From Streblospio benedicti (taxonomy: Eukaryota; Annelida; Polychaeta; Spionida; Spionidae), in NCBI GenBank assembly GCA_019095985.1, contig CM032659.1, positions 11,917,258-11,981,257 on the forward strand: DNA of 64,000 nucleotides, given 5' to 3'. Below are positions 1-13,900 of the stretch, in pieces. The translations under genes were made by a program, and so were the position numbers. Every line of letters starts with the position of its first letter. Within the stretch, counting starts at the first letter, position 1. The notes under the pieces were generated by a model. It did not search any database, was not told where the DNA came from, and saw only the letters and a program-made list of their open reading frames with translations.

Positions 1-218
1 TAACAGTCAGGTTTGCATTATGATTTAAACCTTGCGCTGTATTTAATAGCTAGCATTTAGCTTTGAAGGCTTTGTCATTATCAAAACACCGAATATCAAC
101 AATGTCACATGTCATTATCAACATCGTGTCAAATTATTGTGGTTTGTTTTCATAAACCCGTATGCACATCACAAAGATCTGTAGAGTTTGACCAGCACAA
201 AGATCCTTTCGCTCCATA

Positions 219-362
219 GGCAGATCCAGCAGGGGGCGTGTGCCCCTCTTTTCACACCAAAATACTTCATTTTCATTGAGTTTTTCATGAAATCCCTTAA
301 GTGAGCCCCCACCCCCTATTTTCTTTGAGGGCGCCCCCCCTTTCGAAAAACCTGGATCTGCC
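219..362. mobile_element. MITE, TIR GGCAGATCCAG (copy 1)
   Basis: A 144-bp element begins GGCAGATCCAG and ends CTGGATCTGCC, so its ends are inverted repeats. The inside is G/C-tract rich. A copy in the opposite orientation lies at 9163-9300, a third at 39648-39787, and one end only at 10845. There is no coding capacity; the short peptides predicted across it are by-products. I read it as a non-autonomous DNA transposon. The superfamily is not clear because the target-site duplication cannot be fixed by eye. Confidence 0.75.
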
Positions 363-405
363 ATTGCGCTCACAAGACAGGTACTGTCCGCTGCGGCCAC
401 TGTAA

Positions 406-711
406 GGGCCTCGTGCGAGTCTAGCCGGTCTTCGGGACCCACCGCCCGAACCCACGAGCTGGAGCTGCCAAGGGAGCAGGAAGCGATCTCCACGCCCGCA
501 TGCTGGTACGGGATCTGCATTTTCTTTGGAGGAGGACATACTAGCTAGTAGTCCCTCTGAATCCAAGTGCAGCACGTTCGTATCACCAGCACAAACGCCA
601 ATGCACTCATCGATCAAGGAAGACGACGAGTCTGTACGTGATTCTGCTACTTTGAGTAGAGCAAACCACCCTCGAGTCCGTGGATCATCCATCGGCTATG
701 TTGGCCAATGA
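406..711 (+). CDS. Candidate terminal coding exon, unknown Ser-rich protein C-terminus
   Basis: An open frame of 101 codons runs from just after an in-frame stop at 403-405 to a TGA at 709-711. Its composition is that of a disordered C-terminal tail: Ser, Pro and acidic residues, with pieces such as FSLEEDILASSPSESK and MHSSIKEDDESVRDSATLS. It ends SSIGYVGQ. No ATG near the start fits, so it would be a last exon using an acceptor near 405-418; the TAAG there has a weak pyrimidine tract. An AATAAA at 1188-1193 could be its polyadenylation signal. I do not recognise the family. It would be the end of a gene entering from the left. It could also be chance open frame in a GC-richer block. Confidence 0.33.
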   Translation, partial: GPRASLAGLRDPPPEPTSWSCQGSRKRSPRPHAGTGSAFSLEEDILASSPSESKCSTFVSPAQTPMHSSIKEDDESVRDSATLSRANHPRVRGSSIGYVGQ

Positions 712-1198
712 CCACAGCGTCCACCTCCCGTCTAAAAGGTCTCTGTTCTTTGTCGCTGCCATCGTCACCCAACCTGCCCCCGGGCATGCCGCACAGGGCC
801 GTGTGGCTGGCTGGGTAGTCGGCGTGCCAAGCTTCTTCTGCCACCACACTACGGCCTTAAAACGTTTGACATCTTATATCACAGACATCCTATCCATAAC
901 ATGACAAGCAGATATAGTCATCATAGACTTGTCCCATTTAATCCACTATGCATGAAACTGCGATTTTGCGACAGACTGTTCACAATGCAAACATGTTGAT
1001 GTCTTGATGCTCGGGTATGTTTCATCAGCCATAATATACCTTTACGTTCCCCCATCCTTTACATTTTTTCTAGGCAGACACAATTATAACTGGCCTGCAT
1101 TATGACTACTATTGGTGAGTTGAATCATAGGTGGATAGTGCACAGTAAAGCCATGCATAGATTTAGCCAAAATCTCGTCTGAAGTGAAATAAATTGAC

Positions 1199-1342
1199 AA
1201 AACCGGGTGAGTTTGTAATATGAATTATGTTATCAGGTGAGTTCTTCGGGCGTATCACGGCGAGCCCGAAGGGCAAGCCTGATGCGCCACAAGAAGGAAT
1301 CCTGGTAAAATAATTCATGTTACACATAACGAACCCGGTTTT
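1199..1342. repeat. Nested foldback (inverted repeat) element
   Basis: AAAACCGGGT at 1199-1208 pairs with ACCCGGTTTT at 1333-1342. Inside, ATGAATTAT pairs with ATAATTCAT, and CTTCGGGC pairs with GCCCGAAG. A separate perfect hairpin, GATAACCC/GGGTTATC, follows at 1456-1476. No coding is recognised here. It is probably a short foldback transposon remnant. Confidence 0.55.
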
Positions 1343-4300
1343 GTGTTTATCATTCTTTTCTAAACAATTACAACACTGTTTTAAAAAATGTGAAAAAGTT
1401 GTGCGGCTGAGAACAAGCATGATAACCATGGTATCACCCCTCTTCGAAGAGGGATGATAACCCTCTCCGGGTTATCGGATACTTCTGGATCATGATAACC
1501 AATGAAATTACATGAAAAAGGATGATAAATGATGTCACGTGAGACCAGTAGCGCTACAGTTGCATAGAATGGCCAAAAGTTGAAACAAAAAACCTAGCCT
1601 TTTACTACTCTCAATAATTTCAACTCCAAACATGAGGTGAGTTGTTTATTTCATCAATGAAAAGAAAAAAAAAACACAGTGAAAGAACAAACAAACCTCT
1701 TCAGATGGACAACGTCCCAACATGCTCTGAACGCTCGTTTGAACGCTGCCTGTTGACACTAGCCTCACTTTCGACCTTTACTCAGCGAATCATCAAATAC
1801 GAATTTGACAGAGCAAACGGCACCCGGGAGTCTACACGGCGCCGGGCGCCCCAGCTGCCACAGCATGGTGGGGCAAAGAGGACAGAAATTGTGAGACCCC
1901 AAAACTCTTGGGGTTGTGCGCGTTTGTATGAATATCTTTCTCAACAGATGACGGTGAAATACTGGATAGATTTTAGAAGTGCCCTTGTTTTATTGCATTT
2001 ATGAAAAAAGAGACATAGTTTGAGGTGTTATTTGTCTAAAGGTTTGGATTTGTATAAGGCAAGACTTATAAAAACAAAAGGAGTTACGTTAAGCGGTCAG
2101 AAAGTGCAAAATGTTGATTATTTTTAGGATAATCGAATATTTGTAACAATATAATTGTAGCGGCAAGTGTATGATAAGAGAGCATTTTGGATACATTTAT
2201 GCTATGATTGGTTTCACGTAGGTTGTGATGTTCGATGCTTACTGCATAGCCACGTACCTGATTGATCCAGCTGTTAAACAGCCTTTCACAAGTCATCATG
2301 TAACTTAGCATATCCAGGGTGCGGGTAAAGTGAGTGTGGGGGTTGTCATGCCTTCTGGCTTTTCTGTCTTTCAAATAAATAATTTTGAGTATGTTCCAGA
2401 GCATGTGAATCGTTTAGTATGTGTGGCGCGTGTGTATTCAAGAACAAGTTTGAATCCGTAGTACCGGCTCTCCACGAAATTCTAGATCTGTTCGCGATAT
2501 TCATAACTTCCAACGGTCACTTATAGTCATTTTTCATTCAACTTTGCAATACACTCTTTTTGTTCCAATAAAAAGATCTAACTTGTCTAGCAGAGCTTCA
2601 TGAACAATATATGATAAACCTTAAAACTTATATATCACACCATTAAATCAACCGTGGACACTAAAACACACAAGTCTTATAATTAAGAAACTCTCGAGAA
2701 CATGAACCCTGGATTTAGCAAGCAAACACACGGAATTGTGTCACGCATTGCTAAATGGGAAACACAAGTGAGTCTCGTTTGAGAAAAATTCAAATTAGCG
2801 GTCGTGTGCCTTTGCGCATGTGCAAAGTGGGCATGTTGCTGCCGAGTTCTGACGGGAGCGAATTACTGCTAAACTCTGCAGCCACTTAGGTGTGAAGAGT
2901 GGCTGATCAAAGTCTTTGGGGTACTTACAGTCGCGATCTCTTATCTAGAAGGTGGGAAAGGCAGAGAAGAAAAAAAAAAATCAAAGTCATAGATGCGCTT
3001 ACGGAGGTGACATTTTATCCAGACTATGAGGAGATACAGAAAGCCTAATGAAACAGTGTTAGGTTTCTTGTATAGAGCGTGAAGACAGTTTGAAACATGC
3101 TTGTGGGAGATTAGAATAAAAATGTTAGGGAAGAACGTGCCTGATCAAACTCATCTACGGTCTGTTTAGGGTCTCTTAAGTAGAAAGAATATACAAAAAT
3201 TTATAGCCAGCTGTATGCCAGAAATTGAGAGCGCATTATCAAACTCGTGGTTGATTATTTCTATTTATATCCAGGGGTTAAGATCAATTGTTCACAGAAA
3301 TGTGGGCAAATGCAGTGGGCATAACTATTTGAAACAATCTACTTGTAGACATCAGCAGTGAAGCCTTCTGATGTTAAATGATATTCATTGTGAAGAGAGG
3401 CAGATTGTTATTAAGAGTCATCTATTAGGGCGCCTACAGGGTCAAAATAGCAACATGCATGCATACAATAGTAATCAAATACATATCATGATGTATGCCA
3501 TTAAACTTAATATTACAAAAAATGACAATATTTAATCAGAGTTGGCAAACACTGCAAGTTATCCGATTATGAAAAATAATAAACAGTCCTGCAAACATTT
3601 AGCACCCATCTCCCATACCCATGATAGGTAATGCTGCCAACTCTGCCATCTTTCCTCATCCCGTGTTGACATTTCGCCAAATTACACCCAATATCGTCCA
3701 TACGGACACGTGAGTGCGCCCAGACGACACTGTAATGGTAATAGGCGTGTAGGCTGATACTCGTTTGGGTGGCAAAATGAAGGTCCCTTACATCTAGCCT
3801 ACATATCACCACGTGCAGATCCAGTTCCAAATGCAGAACTTTCCCTTTAAAATGCACTTTCTATGGTATTCTGGCATATCCGTTAGTATACTCGGATTTA
3901 AAATCTATACCGTCTACTTGTTGGTCATTTTGATGTATTTTGTATACCAATTACTTTATTGTACAATTACTGTATATGTGGTAATAAGAAAAGAAAAATT
4001 AATCACCAAAACCCTATCATACTGAGAGACCACCGGTCCATATTAAGAGCTAACAATACATGTACTCTGGGAAAGACCGCATCTATGTTATTAATTATGT
4101 GGTATGATCTCTTTTGTGCTATACCAGCCATATAAATGCTGCACATATGCTCAGGGCATGCATCTACTAACTTAGTGAGCATGTTTATATTTTGACAGCC
4201 CTACAACCCCAGGGAGATGCTATGTTAACTCGCATGACAAATTTGCCGTGACAATCTAACCACCCACAGATGTTGTGTCCCTCATGATGGCCGTCACTCT

Positions 4301-5275
4301 TTCACGTTCACATGTCTCCCTTGGCCGTCGGACAAGGATACATGTACAGACATGGGATATGTGCGTGTCCCCCTAAATAGAGGTCTTGTCACCAGTTATC
4401 GCCCATTCGTCATCTTGTCTGGTATGTACAGGGTGTAAGTGTGTTTTTGTAGAGTGGAAGATGGGTGTGTAAACTCACTGGATATAGATTCCATTTTCAC
4501 AAGTATATAATAAACAGACACTGCAGTAAAACAACAAACAAACCACCCAAGCCGCAAACAAAGTAATGTGGTCAATTAATTCAGAATCCATGACTCATGT
4601 AAATCTTGTATTTGTGGTCCATTTCTTAACAAACTGATGTGATGCATTATTGAGAGAACATGAATGAGGCTATAAGTGACAGATCCATAATTTCCTGGAG
4701 AGGGTGCGGCCGTTTGTCGAAGTGCGTTTAGAGTGAGAGTTAGTGAGTATATCCCGTGACTGACCTGTCCAGAACCCTGGATAAAACAAATAGCTTAAAA
4801 GAGAAGACCACACGTTCCACAATGACCCACATGGTCTTTCGCTGGCAAAACATGAACTGGCTAGAATTCTAGAAAAAAATGATCTTAAGAAGCATGAACA
4901 CATATACTCTAGCTAGCCTTTACCAATTCAAAAACAGCAACAAAAAGAAACAAGAAAGGGAACCAGAGCACAAAGAACACGAAGAACAAGAATGATATAA
5001 AAAAGACGAGGAAGGATGAGAATATGAAATGTAAAAATTTGGACAAAATATCAAACACGTCAAACTGTTTCTTATATTGACGTTCAATTTTTGCGGCCAA
5101 CTGCCTCTCAAGTTGTGTCCCTTGACGACTGTCTATTCGTCCCCCCCGCGGCACCAGATGTGCTTTCTCACCACAGCCTTCACTCACTATCAACATATTT
5201 TATACTTTATGGCATAAGTTTTTACTCTCAACATTTGCAGTGGTTATTAGAAATATTAAACAAACATGCAAGCAT

Positions 5276-5276
<1 letters not shown>

Positions 5277-5316
<40 letters not shown>
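5277..5316. repeat. (AAGC)n microsatellite
   Basis: About ten near-perfect AAGC tetramers in a row. Open frames across it, for example on the minus strand at 5228-5533, are artefacts of the repeat. Confidence 0.95.
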
Positions 5317-5481
5317 TAGGACGGGCACGCAGACAGTATAGCTGAAAGACAGTCATTAAATTAGACAGATGGATAGCCGGCACTGAGAGAGCGAGTGTTG
5401 TTAAAAAACAACAACAGAGCACAGCATATGTGGTAGTTCCAATGTTGAATGGGACTAGTACACATGAGGAGGCATAAAGCA

Positions 5482-5535
5482 GCACACACACACACACACA
5501 CGCACGCACGCACGCACACGCACACACACACACAC
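5482..5535. repeat. (CA)n/(CACG)n microsatellite
   Basis: A CA dinucleotide run is interrupted by CGCA tetramers. It produces the spurious His-Thr-rich frame at 5449-5751. Confidence 0.95.
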
Positions 5536-7869
5536 TTTTACATATCAGCGTCCGTCACTATTTCCATGTATCATCCCCCATCCCTGGCATTCATCAGACA
5601 ACATCCTCCTGAGGCAGCATGCATACAACAAATACACCCGGCGCACACAACGCCCAGCCAGTCAGTCAGTCACAAACCACTCCCCATATTAATATCTCTG
5701 TCTATGTCCACCCATTTCCCCGTCCCACATCCTTCCCCTCTCTGTCATTAATCACCCCCACCCCCTGATGAGTCTGTGTATATAGCTGGCCAGTGTGTCC
5801 ATTACATCTATTACTGCTGCTGCTGCTGCTTCTATTTATGCACACAGACACATGATCTGTTATTAGGCAGATACCCGGATGCAGGAGCTTGCTTATAATT
5901 TGCAGTGTACACATCATGACAGATGAGCGTACACGGCTCTGTGGACAGTGTACACCAGTGTATAGCATATCAACAGCATTCTGTGTCGTATGAATACTGC
6001 ATTGATGGTGTAAAATGAATCGTATTATACATTGACGTGCTGAATTCATGGGCTTATGAAACACCATGTTGTACATTTTTGTTCATTCTCCGTAGGGACT
6101 AATTTTATTAGTGTTACAACATGTCTGTAAAACACAGTTAGTGAAAAATCTCAAGTTTTGACATTGCCACTTGTCATTTTGAATCCCCCCCCCCTCGAAA
6201 CAACTTATTTGGTCTATTAACTAAAAGCTTATGTGCGGACACTGATAGACATACACATATTAACCAAAGTCATATCAGCCTAATCTTGACTGCATTCGAA
6301 TTGGTATGGAGATTTAATCTACCCTACAAGGGATTTACCAATACTAAACAAACGTGATTACTATAATCACTGGCCAAGCTATTACAAAGTCCCATATAAT
6401 CGCGTCAGCACAATGATTTTGTCATTACACCTCCACTTTGACAGATGTTCGTGGCATGCAGGTGTTCTGGAAATTAGACATAAGGCAGGTGAGATATGGC
6501 TGGATACATGTAGGATATGTGGGGATAAAGCATTGGTCCCGCCAGGGATCGTGGCTCATCAATATGCATGGAGGGATTCTGCCAGTCTGTATACGGCGTG
6601 GTGCGCTATCTACAATTAGTGAACAGTGTATAATGTAACCGCTTGAAATAGATACAACGGGGTTTTCTATGCGTATAGAAGACTACCCCTGAAAAGAGAA
6701 ACATGTGGCATTTCTTTTTCTTGAAATAGGCCAAGCATTGAAACCGAAAATGGCGCTGTGTTCAACACGCAAGGTACACATCAATATCATTCATAGGATG
6801 ATAATTATCAATTTGAATCTGTCCACATTATTGCGATAACAGGGTGGGCAAAATTGTTCTTGTACAAACCATCCCGTCTTCAGTTCAAGTCACCACGCAC
6901 ACAAAGGTTCCTCACTACATGACAAGTTCTGCCTATGAATAGTCTGCATTCAGTCCTTGAGAGAAAGCCCTCATCTGGTCTTGATCAGTTACCGTACAAT
7001 CAGAAAGTTGATTAGATAAGAGGATGTCAACTACCCTTGTCAACTTGGGTTGCCGTGAGGCCAATTTTATATTAAGCTCACCAACAAATGCAAACAAAAC
7101 AACAATTAACATTAATAGCACACATTTGTTAATTGCCCATATGACTGAAAACTGTCTTATATTTCAGGGTCTACATAAAAATGATACATTTTGATTGAGA
7201 CCGGCAGAAATAACCATTTGATTGATTTATTGGCTGGCAATTAGAAGGAAATAATGCATAAAAGTAATTATTTGCTGCCTTCTTCTATGGTGTATTAAAA
7301 ACTGACCCTCTTTTTTTCTTAATCGTATTTTGCCTCCACCTACCTTCTCAATTTGCTAATGGTATAATATAAGCCTTCCCCGGGACACTCCCGTCCTAGC
7401 AGCACCCACGGCCCCACCCCGTAAATTATAATAGCTCCCTACTGTTTCAGGGTGTGTAGCCAACACTTCGAATAGACCATAGTACTTGTAAAATTGTTTG
7501 GAAAACCAGTTTCCTGCGTTATGATGACCAACAGCGATATTGTATTTGTAACAATAACAGAAACATATACATAACCTCGTCACAGCGAAATAACAAATAT
7601 ACCTAGATAGTTCAAGAAATGCTAACCAAAAAGCAAACTTAAAGACATGAATGGATACAATTTCACACAAAATTCAAACTGGATTATTTCTAGAAATAAC
7701 AACTTAGTGTGATAATTAAAAAGGCTAGTAACAAACCAGTGACGCCGCCTCTAGGAGAAATAAGAAACATTACTTCTGGGTACTGTGTTGTACTATAATT
7801 TGGATTATCAACACCAGTTTAAGAAGCTTGCTACAGGATACTAGCGCCACCTGTCAGGAGGGATGTGAC

Positions 7870-7939
7870 ATGGGCCCATTGTGGTTGATCCTCGGCGGTT
7901 TTGCCGCCATCATAACGTCCTCGTGGGCCAACAAACAAG
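7870..7939 (+). CDS. Lectin gene exon 1: signal peptide
   Basis: ATG at 7870 opens 23 codons beginning MGPLWLILGGFAAII, a typical signal peptide with probable cleavage after SSWA. It ends CAAG before donor GTCAGT at 7940, leaving phase 1. The next exon (52127) starts with the two bases that complete a Gly codon, which supports the join. It is far from the rest of the gene and too short to stand out as an open frame, so it is easily missed. The upstream untranslated exon boundary is not visible. Confidence 0.75.
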
Positions 7940-10900
7940 GTCAGTAACTAAATAAGTAATAAGGCTAATTAGAACTGATGTTATTTTGTTGCTCTGCTCT
8001 AAAAAAAACCCTTCTTTTATCTGTTCATATGTTTAGATCTGTGTGAAACTCCGTCCTGGAAATTTGTCTATTGTCACAATGCTTATTAAGAATGAAGGTC
8101 ACTTAATTAAGAGGCCCATTTTGAAAACGAACACTTCTTAGTACTTATGTAATGATAGAAACAATCGAGGATATTCAGTTTTGGGACATAGAGTGTCGAT
8201 CCCTTTTTGTTATATCGAACACCATGGAATGGAATCTATCAGGCCTAGTGCAGTTGAATATTTAGTCAGTCTCTTGCACGTGGACGTTCAAGAGTCAGTG
8301 TCTGGTCTGTGGTCATGTAAAGCCACACGGTTCCACGTACTGGTACAACCCAAACGTCTTTATGAAATAACTTTGGCGTAGACCTACATCTCTAACACAG
8401 TACACAATGTCCATCGCTAGCATTTACACAGTAGTTGATCGAGCCCATATCACTGCAGTCCCATCGTTGACATTTTTTTTTGGTTGGTGCCACGCAAAAT
8501 AGCACCCAATCCAATATAACTTCTCTCAAAAAGAGGTTGGGCTATGGCCCACCAAGCCAACCCACCAGCAACGGGTCTGCTATACACTGTTGAAGACACA
8601 GTTATCCCACATCCGAGTGTATATTTCAAACAAGCACTTTCACTTTGCCTTCCACGCCAACGTATTGACGTTTCTGCTTTATGGAGCGGGTTTCTTCTAT
8701 ATTGACTTTCATTTAAAGCTCTATAGATCACACTGAACAGCTACAGAGGAAAGTAATCTCATTTGAAATGTATCTTCACACGTTGGACATTTCCATTCTA
8801 GCAAAGGAAAATGGATGGAGTAGGCGTGTGACAACTCACACTTTCTTCTATCCGTATTTTTGTTCTTTCAAAGCTTTTATCTTTTAGATTTTGCAATATA
8901 GAAATTGGAGACATTTGAGTTTGGCATTTCTCAATAAGTCGTGCTCAATATTTTGTATGTTGCTCGATAGATTATGGGACTTAAGCCCAAAAATGGGTGA
9001 ATGAAGCAATAGTGTTTCTAAAGGCCATTTAGTAGGTCTTTGGCATGTACATGTACAGATTTTAGAGTTCAAAGGGAAGCTTTATAGTGGCAAATTCCAG
9101 GCCTGTGCTCACCAATAAAAATGGTTTGAGGCTGGAGGGTTGGGGGTACAGTGTTTCTCAATGGCAGATCCAGGTTTTTGGAAAGGGGGGGCGCACTTAA
9201 GGAAATGGGGGGGCCCACTTAAGGGATTTCATAAAAACCCTACGAAAATGAAGAATTTTAGTGGGAAAGGGGGGGGCCCCCTGCGCCCCCTGGATCTGCC
9301 TATGTAGCGTGTTTTTTTGTTGTTTTTTTTTGTTTTGTTTTTTTTGTGTGTGTGAGCAATCGCGCAATGCCTACCTTAACGAGATCTCAGAACGAGGTCT
9401 CCCTGAAAATAAGTCATATGTGATCTTATCACAGCATCAGAAAGAATTATGGCACTCTCAATGGGTTCAGCTGAACCCCCAGAACCCCTACTCACTGGAC
9501 ACTGGCCTTAATTCTGGATTATGGATTACTGCACCATGGAGCCAAGTACATGACCTGGCATTTTCAGCCAGAGGGTGAAAATGCGACGATTTCGCACTTA
9601 TTAGTCATAAAAAAATCTATAGAAACTGTTAAAGTGATTTAGTGTCCAGTGCTTTTATATACCACTAATACCGATTAACTCCAAGGGAAAGTTTTATGCC
9701 TCTTGATTTCAGGGTGCGAGAAGTCATATGAAAATACAGCTTTAAAAAGTGGATCATGATATTTGTACACTACGTTACATTCATCTGACCCCGCCCTCCC
9801 CCATTCAGTGATGCATTATCCAGTGTGCCATATATATCGGGGCTCCAGTATCTTGAGCATCTATTACAGATATACATCCCAAAAGCTCTTCAATATAGCT
9901 CATACTCCCTTAATTAGGCAGCCCTACACTACCCCGTGACCCTAGAGTCGAGTGCGAGCGCTAACCAGCTTACAGCGGTAATGCCATTAGTATGCCGCAC
10001 GACGGGGCTGATTTGTTACAGCATGTATACGGAGATCCGGCAGCAGATAATGCATTTCAGTTGGAGCACTGCTTCCTGGTGTACATACAGTACTGTCACC
10101 CCGAGAGGACTACAGTATAAACTCTCTATAGTATAAATATATAGTATATAATGACCACGTACACATGATGACTTATGGCCTCAAGTAGCCTCAGTTCAGG
10201 AAGAGATTGCTGGTCATTTTTATGGATTAGTTTTAAACAAGACAGTGAGTGTTGGCCATATTATGGAGGTGGGCTGTTCTTTTAGGTGGAAGTTTAGATA
10301 TGCTATCATTTTGAGTATATTTCTAAAGTGACCCCCTTCTATAAGTGGCTTGCTCCAGAGAAGGTTTTGTATACTTGTCGGGCATATTACTTATATTATG
10401 ATCCATATGTGCATGGTTAGAAAATACGTTGAGTGAAATTTAGTCCTGATAAATATGGGTATATAATGTGAACGAAGCTTTATTTAGTTTCAGAGTTCTT
10501 ACCATAAAGTAAAACAAGAAAGCAGCCTTTAGAGACTTACCGCTTCCTTGAGGCAATTGTCTTCTCTGAGCAGTATTGACGCAAACTAATTATGACCAAT
10601 CGTTTTAACGCGAGCACTATTTGTCTCATTTTTACAATATAGAGGTTACTCGAGTAGGTGGCCTTTTTTTATAGATTGCACAGTTGCATGTGGAGTAAAG
10701 TCCCCTCAAAAGTCCAGATCTAGGAGGGGACCACCCATCCAAACTAACTGCTTTCAATGACCCACCGTTTGCGCAGCAAAGTGTCACATACCATACGTTT
10801 CCTATACTTCCGCAAAATAACCACATCTCTAATATACCACCATAGGCAGATCCAGAATATCAGGGGCCCCTCCTTCCTTTTACACCCTAACATTAAAATT

Positions 10901-13900
10901 ATCATTTTTATATTGCTGCTGGATTTTTTTAACGTTTTTTAATATCCAAGACGTTACCCGTGCACCAAACCCATAAAATTCAGTGCTTGCCTGAAAACCT
11001 GGACACGTTGGTGCCACCCCTCACCAGCCAATGGTGGTCTCCTCACAGCGGCGTTTCTCTGCTGTCGATGACAAAGTGCGAGTCCGTGTGGAGTGTGACC
11101 GCAATAAGAGGGCCGGTAACCGGGTTACAGACGATAATCTAATCCTCATGATTTACGACCGCTCGCCGTGACAGAGGCTCGCCGCCAGGACCGCCACCGG
11201 TGGGACTGCAGGCGCAAGGGCGGACGGCTATATTTAGATGCTGTAGATAGCTAATGCTGAGGTGTGGTGGGTCTTTTCTATGCGTGACACCCTATCTCTG
11301 ATATGTCCCTGGGTCTTTTCTATGCTTGACACCCTATCTCTGATATGTCCCTGGGTCTTTTCTATGCTTGACACCCTATCTCTGATGTGCCCCTATAGTG
11401 GACACCCTCGTTTTATTAAGGACACTTGCATCTGCGACGGTGCACAGCTTTATCTAAATGATGTTATCTTGTGCTGAGGTTCGTCATAATAAGGGTCATT
11501 TCTATGTGTGTCTTTCTATCTCTGATATAGCTACAATGGAATTTGTCCCAGTGGAAACATCCTTTTTAAGGACACCTGTCTTACATGGAGAGTTATCACT
11601 CCTCCCTCCCCACTATGGATCATAATTACATAAAGTGAGCCTCTCTTTTAATGACACGTGCCCATGGGCTGCTGCATCATGGGAGGGTGCGTGTCATATA
11701 TGTATTCTACAACAATTTACAAACACTATACCGTAGTGTTTGTAAATCATTGAAGTATACATGTATCACATGCACCCTCCCATGATGCAGGGGCGCAAGC
11801 ACGTACCTGTCTTAAATGGACGATTTTCATGTCCTCCCAACGGAGTGCACGTAGTACAGGATTCCTTGTACTTCGTCATCTCTCTTTTATCTGTGTCACA
11901 CTGTGCGAAAACAGAGAAGAGATAGAAAGGAGAAATGGAGAGATACACGGGAACTTCTCGTTGTATGATGGCCATAAAACAAGATGAGCCAGGAAATAAA
12001 CTCGACCCATCAATGGAAAACATGAACAAAAGTATCACTTGTAATTACCTCTGCAATGACTTACGATGCTACTCTTGCACACTTAAATACGGACTAGTCT
12101 AGAATAAGCCTAAATTGACCGCAATAGATGTATGATGCACATTCACCGCGATCACGCAAATCATGCATTCATCATGGTAAATTTGAGCGTATTTTAGACT
12201 TTATTGTAGGCTCTTATAGTGGTGACCAATGACTACTAGGTCGTACGTGTACTTTGCCAGCCAGGGGTAAAAAACATGAGTAGACCTAGTACAGCCCGTG
12301 TTGACGTATGAGTCTGTGCGTGTAGGCGACAGGCGCCTCGAGGCCTAATCCCTCTCACAGCTGGTGCCAGAGATTGAAGCTCCAACCAACTCCGTTCCTA
12401 TAAAGAGATCACCCCTATAAACGGACCACCTCAACGATAATACAGCTTCTGTTATTATGCGCTGTTGTCGCCATCTGAATCTTATTGCTCGAATAATGCT
12501 GTCGACAATATACCTAATGAGGTTCAAGAAAATACGACCGTGCAAAAAAACTGCTTTCCAAGAAACAGCTAGAACTAAACGATAACGATAACGATACATT
12601 TATTTAAGATATGTAAAAGTTACAATCCATATAAATAAAATCTTACATACAGTATATACATAATATCTAACAGTATTCAATAGTCTAAAAATACACATAT
12701 TAAAGTTAAATAATTTTAAGGCATTAACATTATACAGTGTTCTGTTCCACCTATTTGCTTGACTACAATCAATATAAAATACAGAGTTAACAATGGTTCT
12801 AATTAAAATATTATTACTCTTTTGGATAAGTTGTCTAAAACCATATATCAACTGTCGCTCAATTTCATTAAAAGATTTGACATTATACTGTGACATAAAA
12901 AGCCTCACTCCATTCCTATCTATATGAAGAAAGTTTTTAAAAACTCTATTATATGCACTCTTTATCTTTCTAAAAGAGACGGCGGTTATACAAATAAAAC
13001 ACGCCTCAAATCCCAAACGCAATGCAAAAAACAAAAACAAAACACTGGGCAGCACAAAAGTGACACACACGCACCACTAAATCCTTATGAATGCGTCCAC
13101 GTATACCCATGCCCCTCGTATTCTAACACCCCACCCCCGCCCCCATCCTATGGCCTCTCCAAACCCCGACCTTGAGGAGAGAGCCGGCTGCTCAAATTGT
13201 CTATTCTCGGCAAAGTGTTCCTATTGAGGCCGAACAAACGGCAATATCCGGCCGACACGTGCACCCTAGGGCGGTGGGGGTGGGGGTGGGTGTCCTTGGG
13301 CCGGGGCTGTGTAGAATGAAGTGCGATGTCTTTTGGTAAAATGGGGCACGATCGAGGCTTCAGCCGTAAACTGCGCTTAATACGAGTTCCGTTGAGTCTG
13401 TATCTAATTTGTAAAGCATTTAACTCTAAATGTTGGGTATTCGGTTACTTTCATTTGTAATATGAGTATCTTTGTCACAAAATGTGGTTATATAACTTTT
13501 TTTCTAACTTGTGGTGAGACTGGGTGAATGGATATGAGGTCGTCGAATGTGTGGTTAATCAGTGGGATGAAAAGCGATTGGTGGAGTGAAGCACAGATTG
13601 ACATCAAAGGGTCAATGTTTTTTAAAAGCTGAAAGCAACACATAAATGAAAACAACCATTACGCAATACGAAACTATCACAAGTCATGCAATACCCACGT
13701 GGCAAGTCCGAAACTATAGAACACTTGACCCAAAGCGTGTACATCAGCTATCACAGTGTGCATTTGGTGTGCACACACATCCTGCCTTCCCCTCTATAGC
13801 CTTTCCCTTTCCCACGGGCTGTGCTCTTTCCACGCTGCCGTATCCTTCTTATTGGTTTTCTCGGCGTCGGCCATATTGGTTTCTTCTCCCGGGCGCCACC

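Larger units (their letters stand above)
712..7869. other. Region upstream of the lectin gene; no gene recognised
   Basis: Apart from the foldback at 1199-1342 and the simple repeats at 5277-5316 and 5482-5535, I see no supported gene here. Open frames such as 1642-2004, 2084-2404 and 3567-3857 show no domain and no coding-like composition. The 5' untranslated part and promoter of the lectin gene must lie in or beyond the last few hundred bases, but I cannot place a transcription start. The block 6400-6620 is GC-richer and could be regulatory. Confidence 0.4.

Noticed and set aside
5277-5316. CRISPR-like array
   Set aside because: It is a plain tetranucleotide microsatellite. No repeat-spacer pattern exists anywhere in the window.
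5449-5751. His/Thr-rich frame
   Set aside because: It is translated from the CA repeat.
12345-12599. Minus frame beside the LINE tail
   Set aside because: It starts in the hexamer tail and has no family resemblance.
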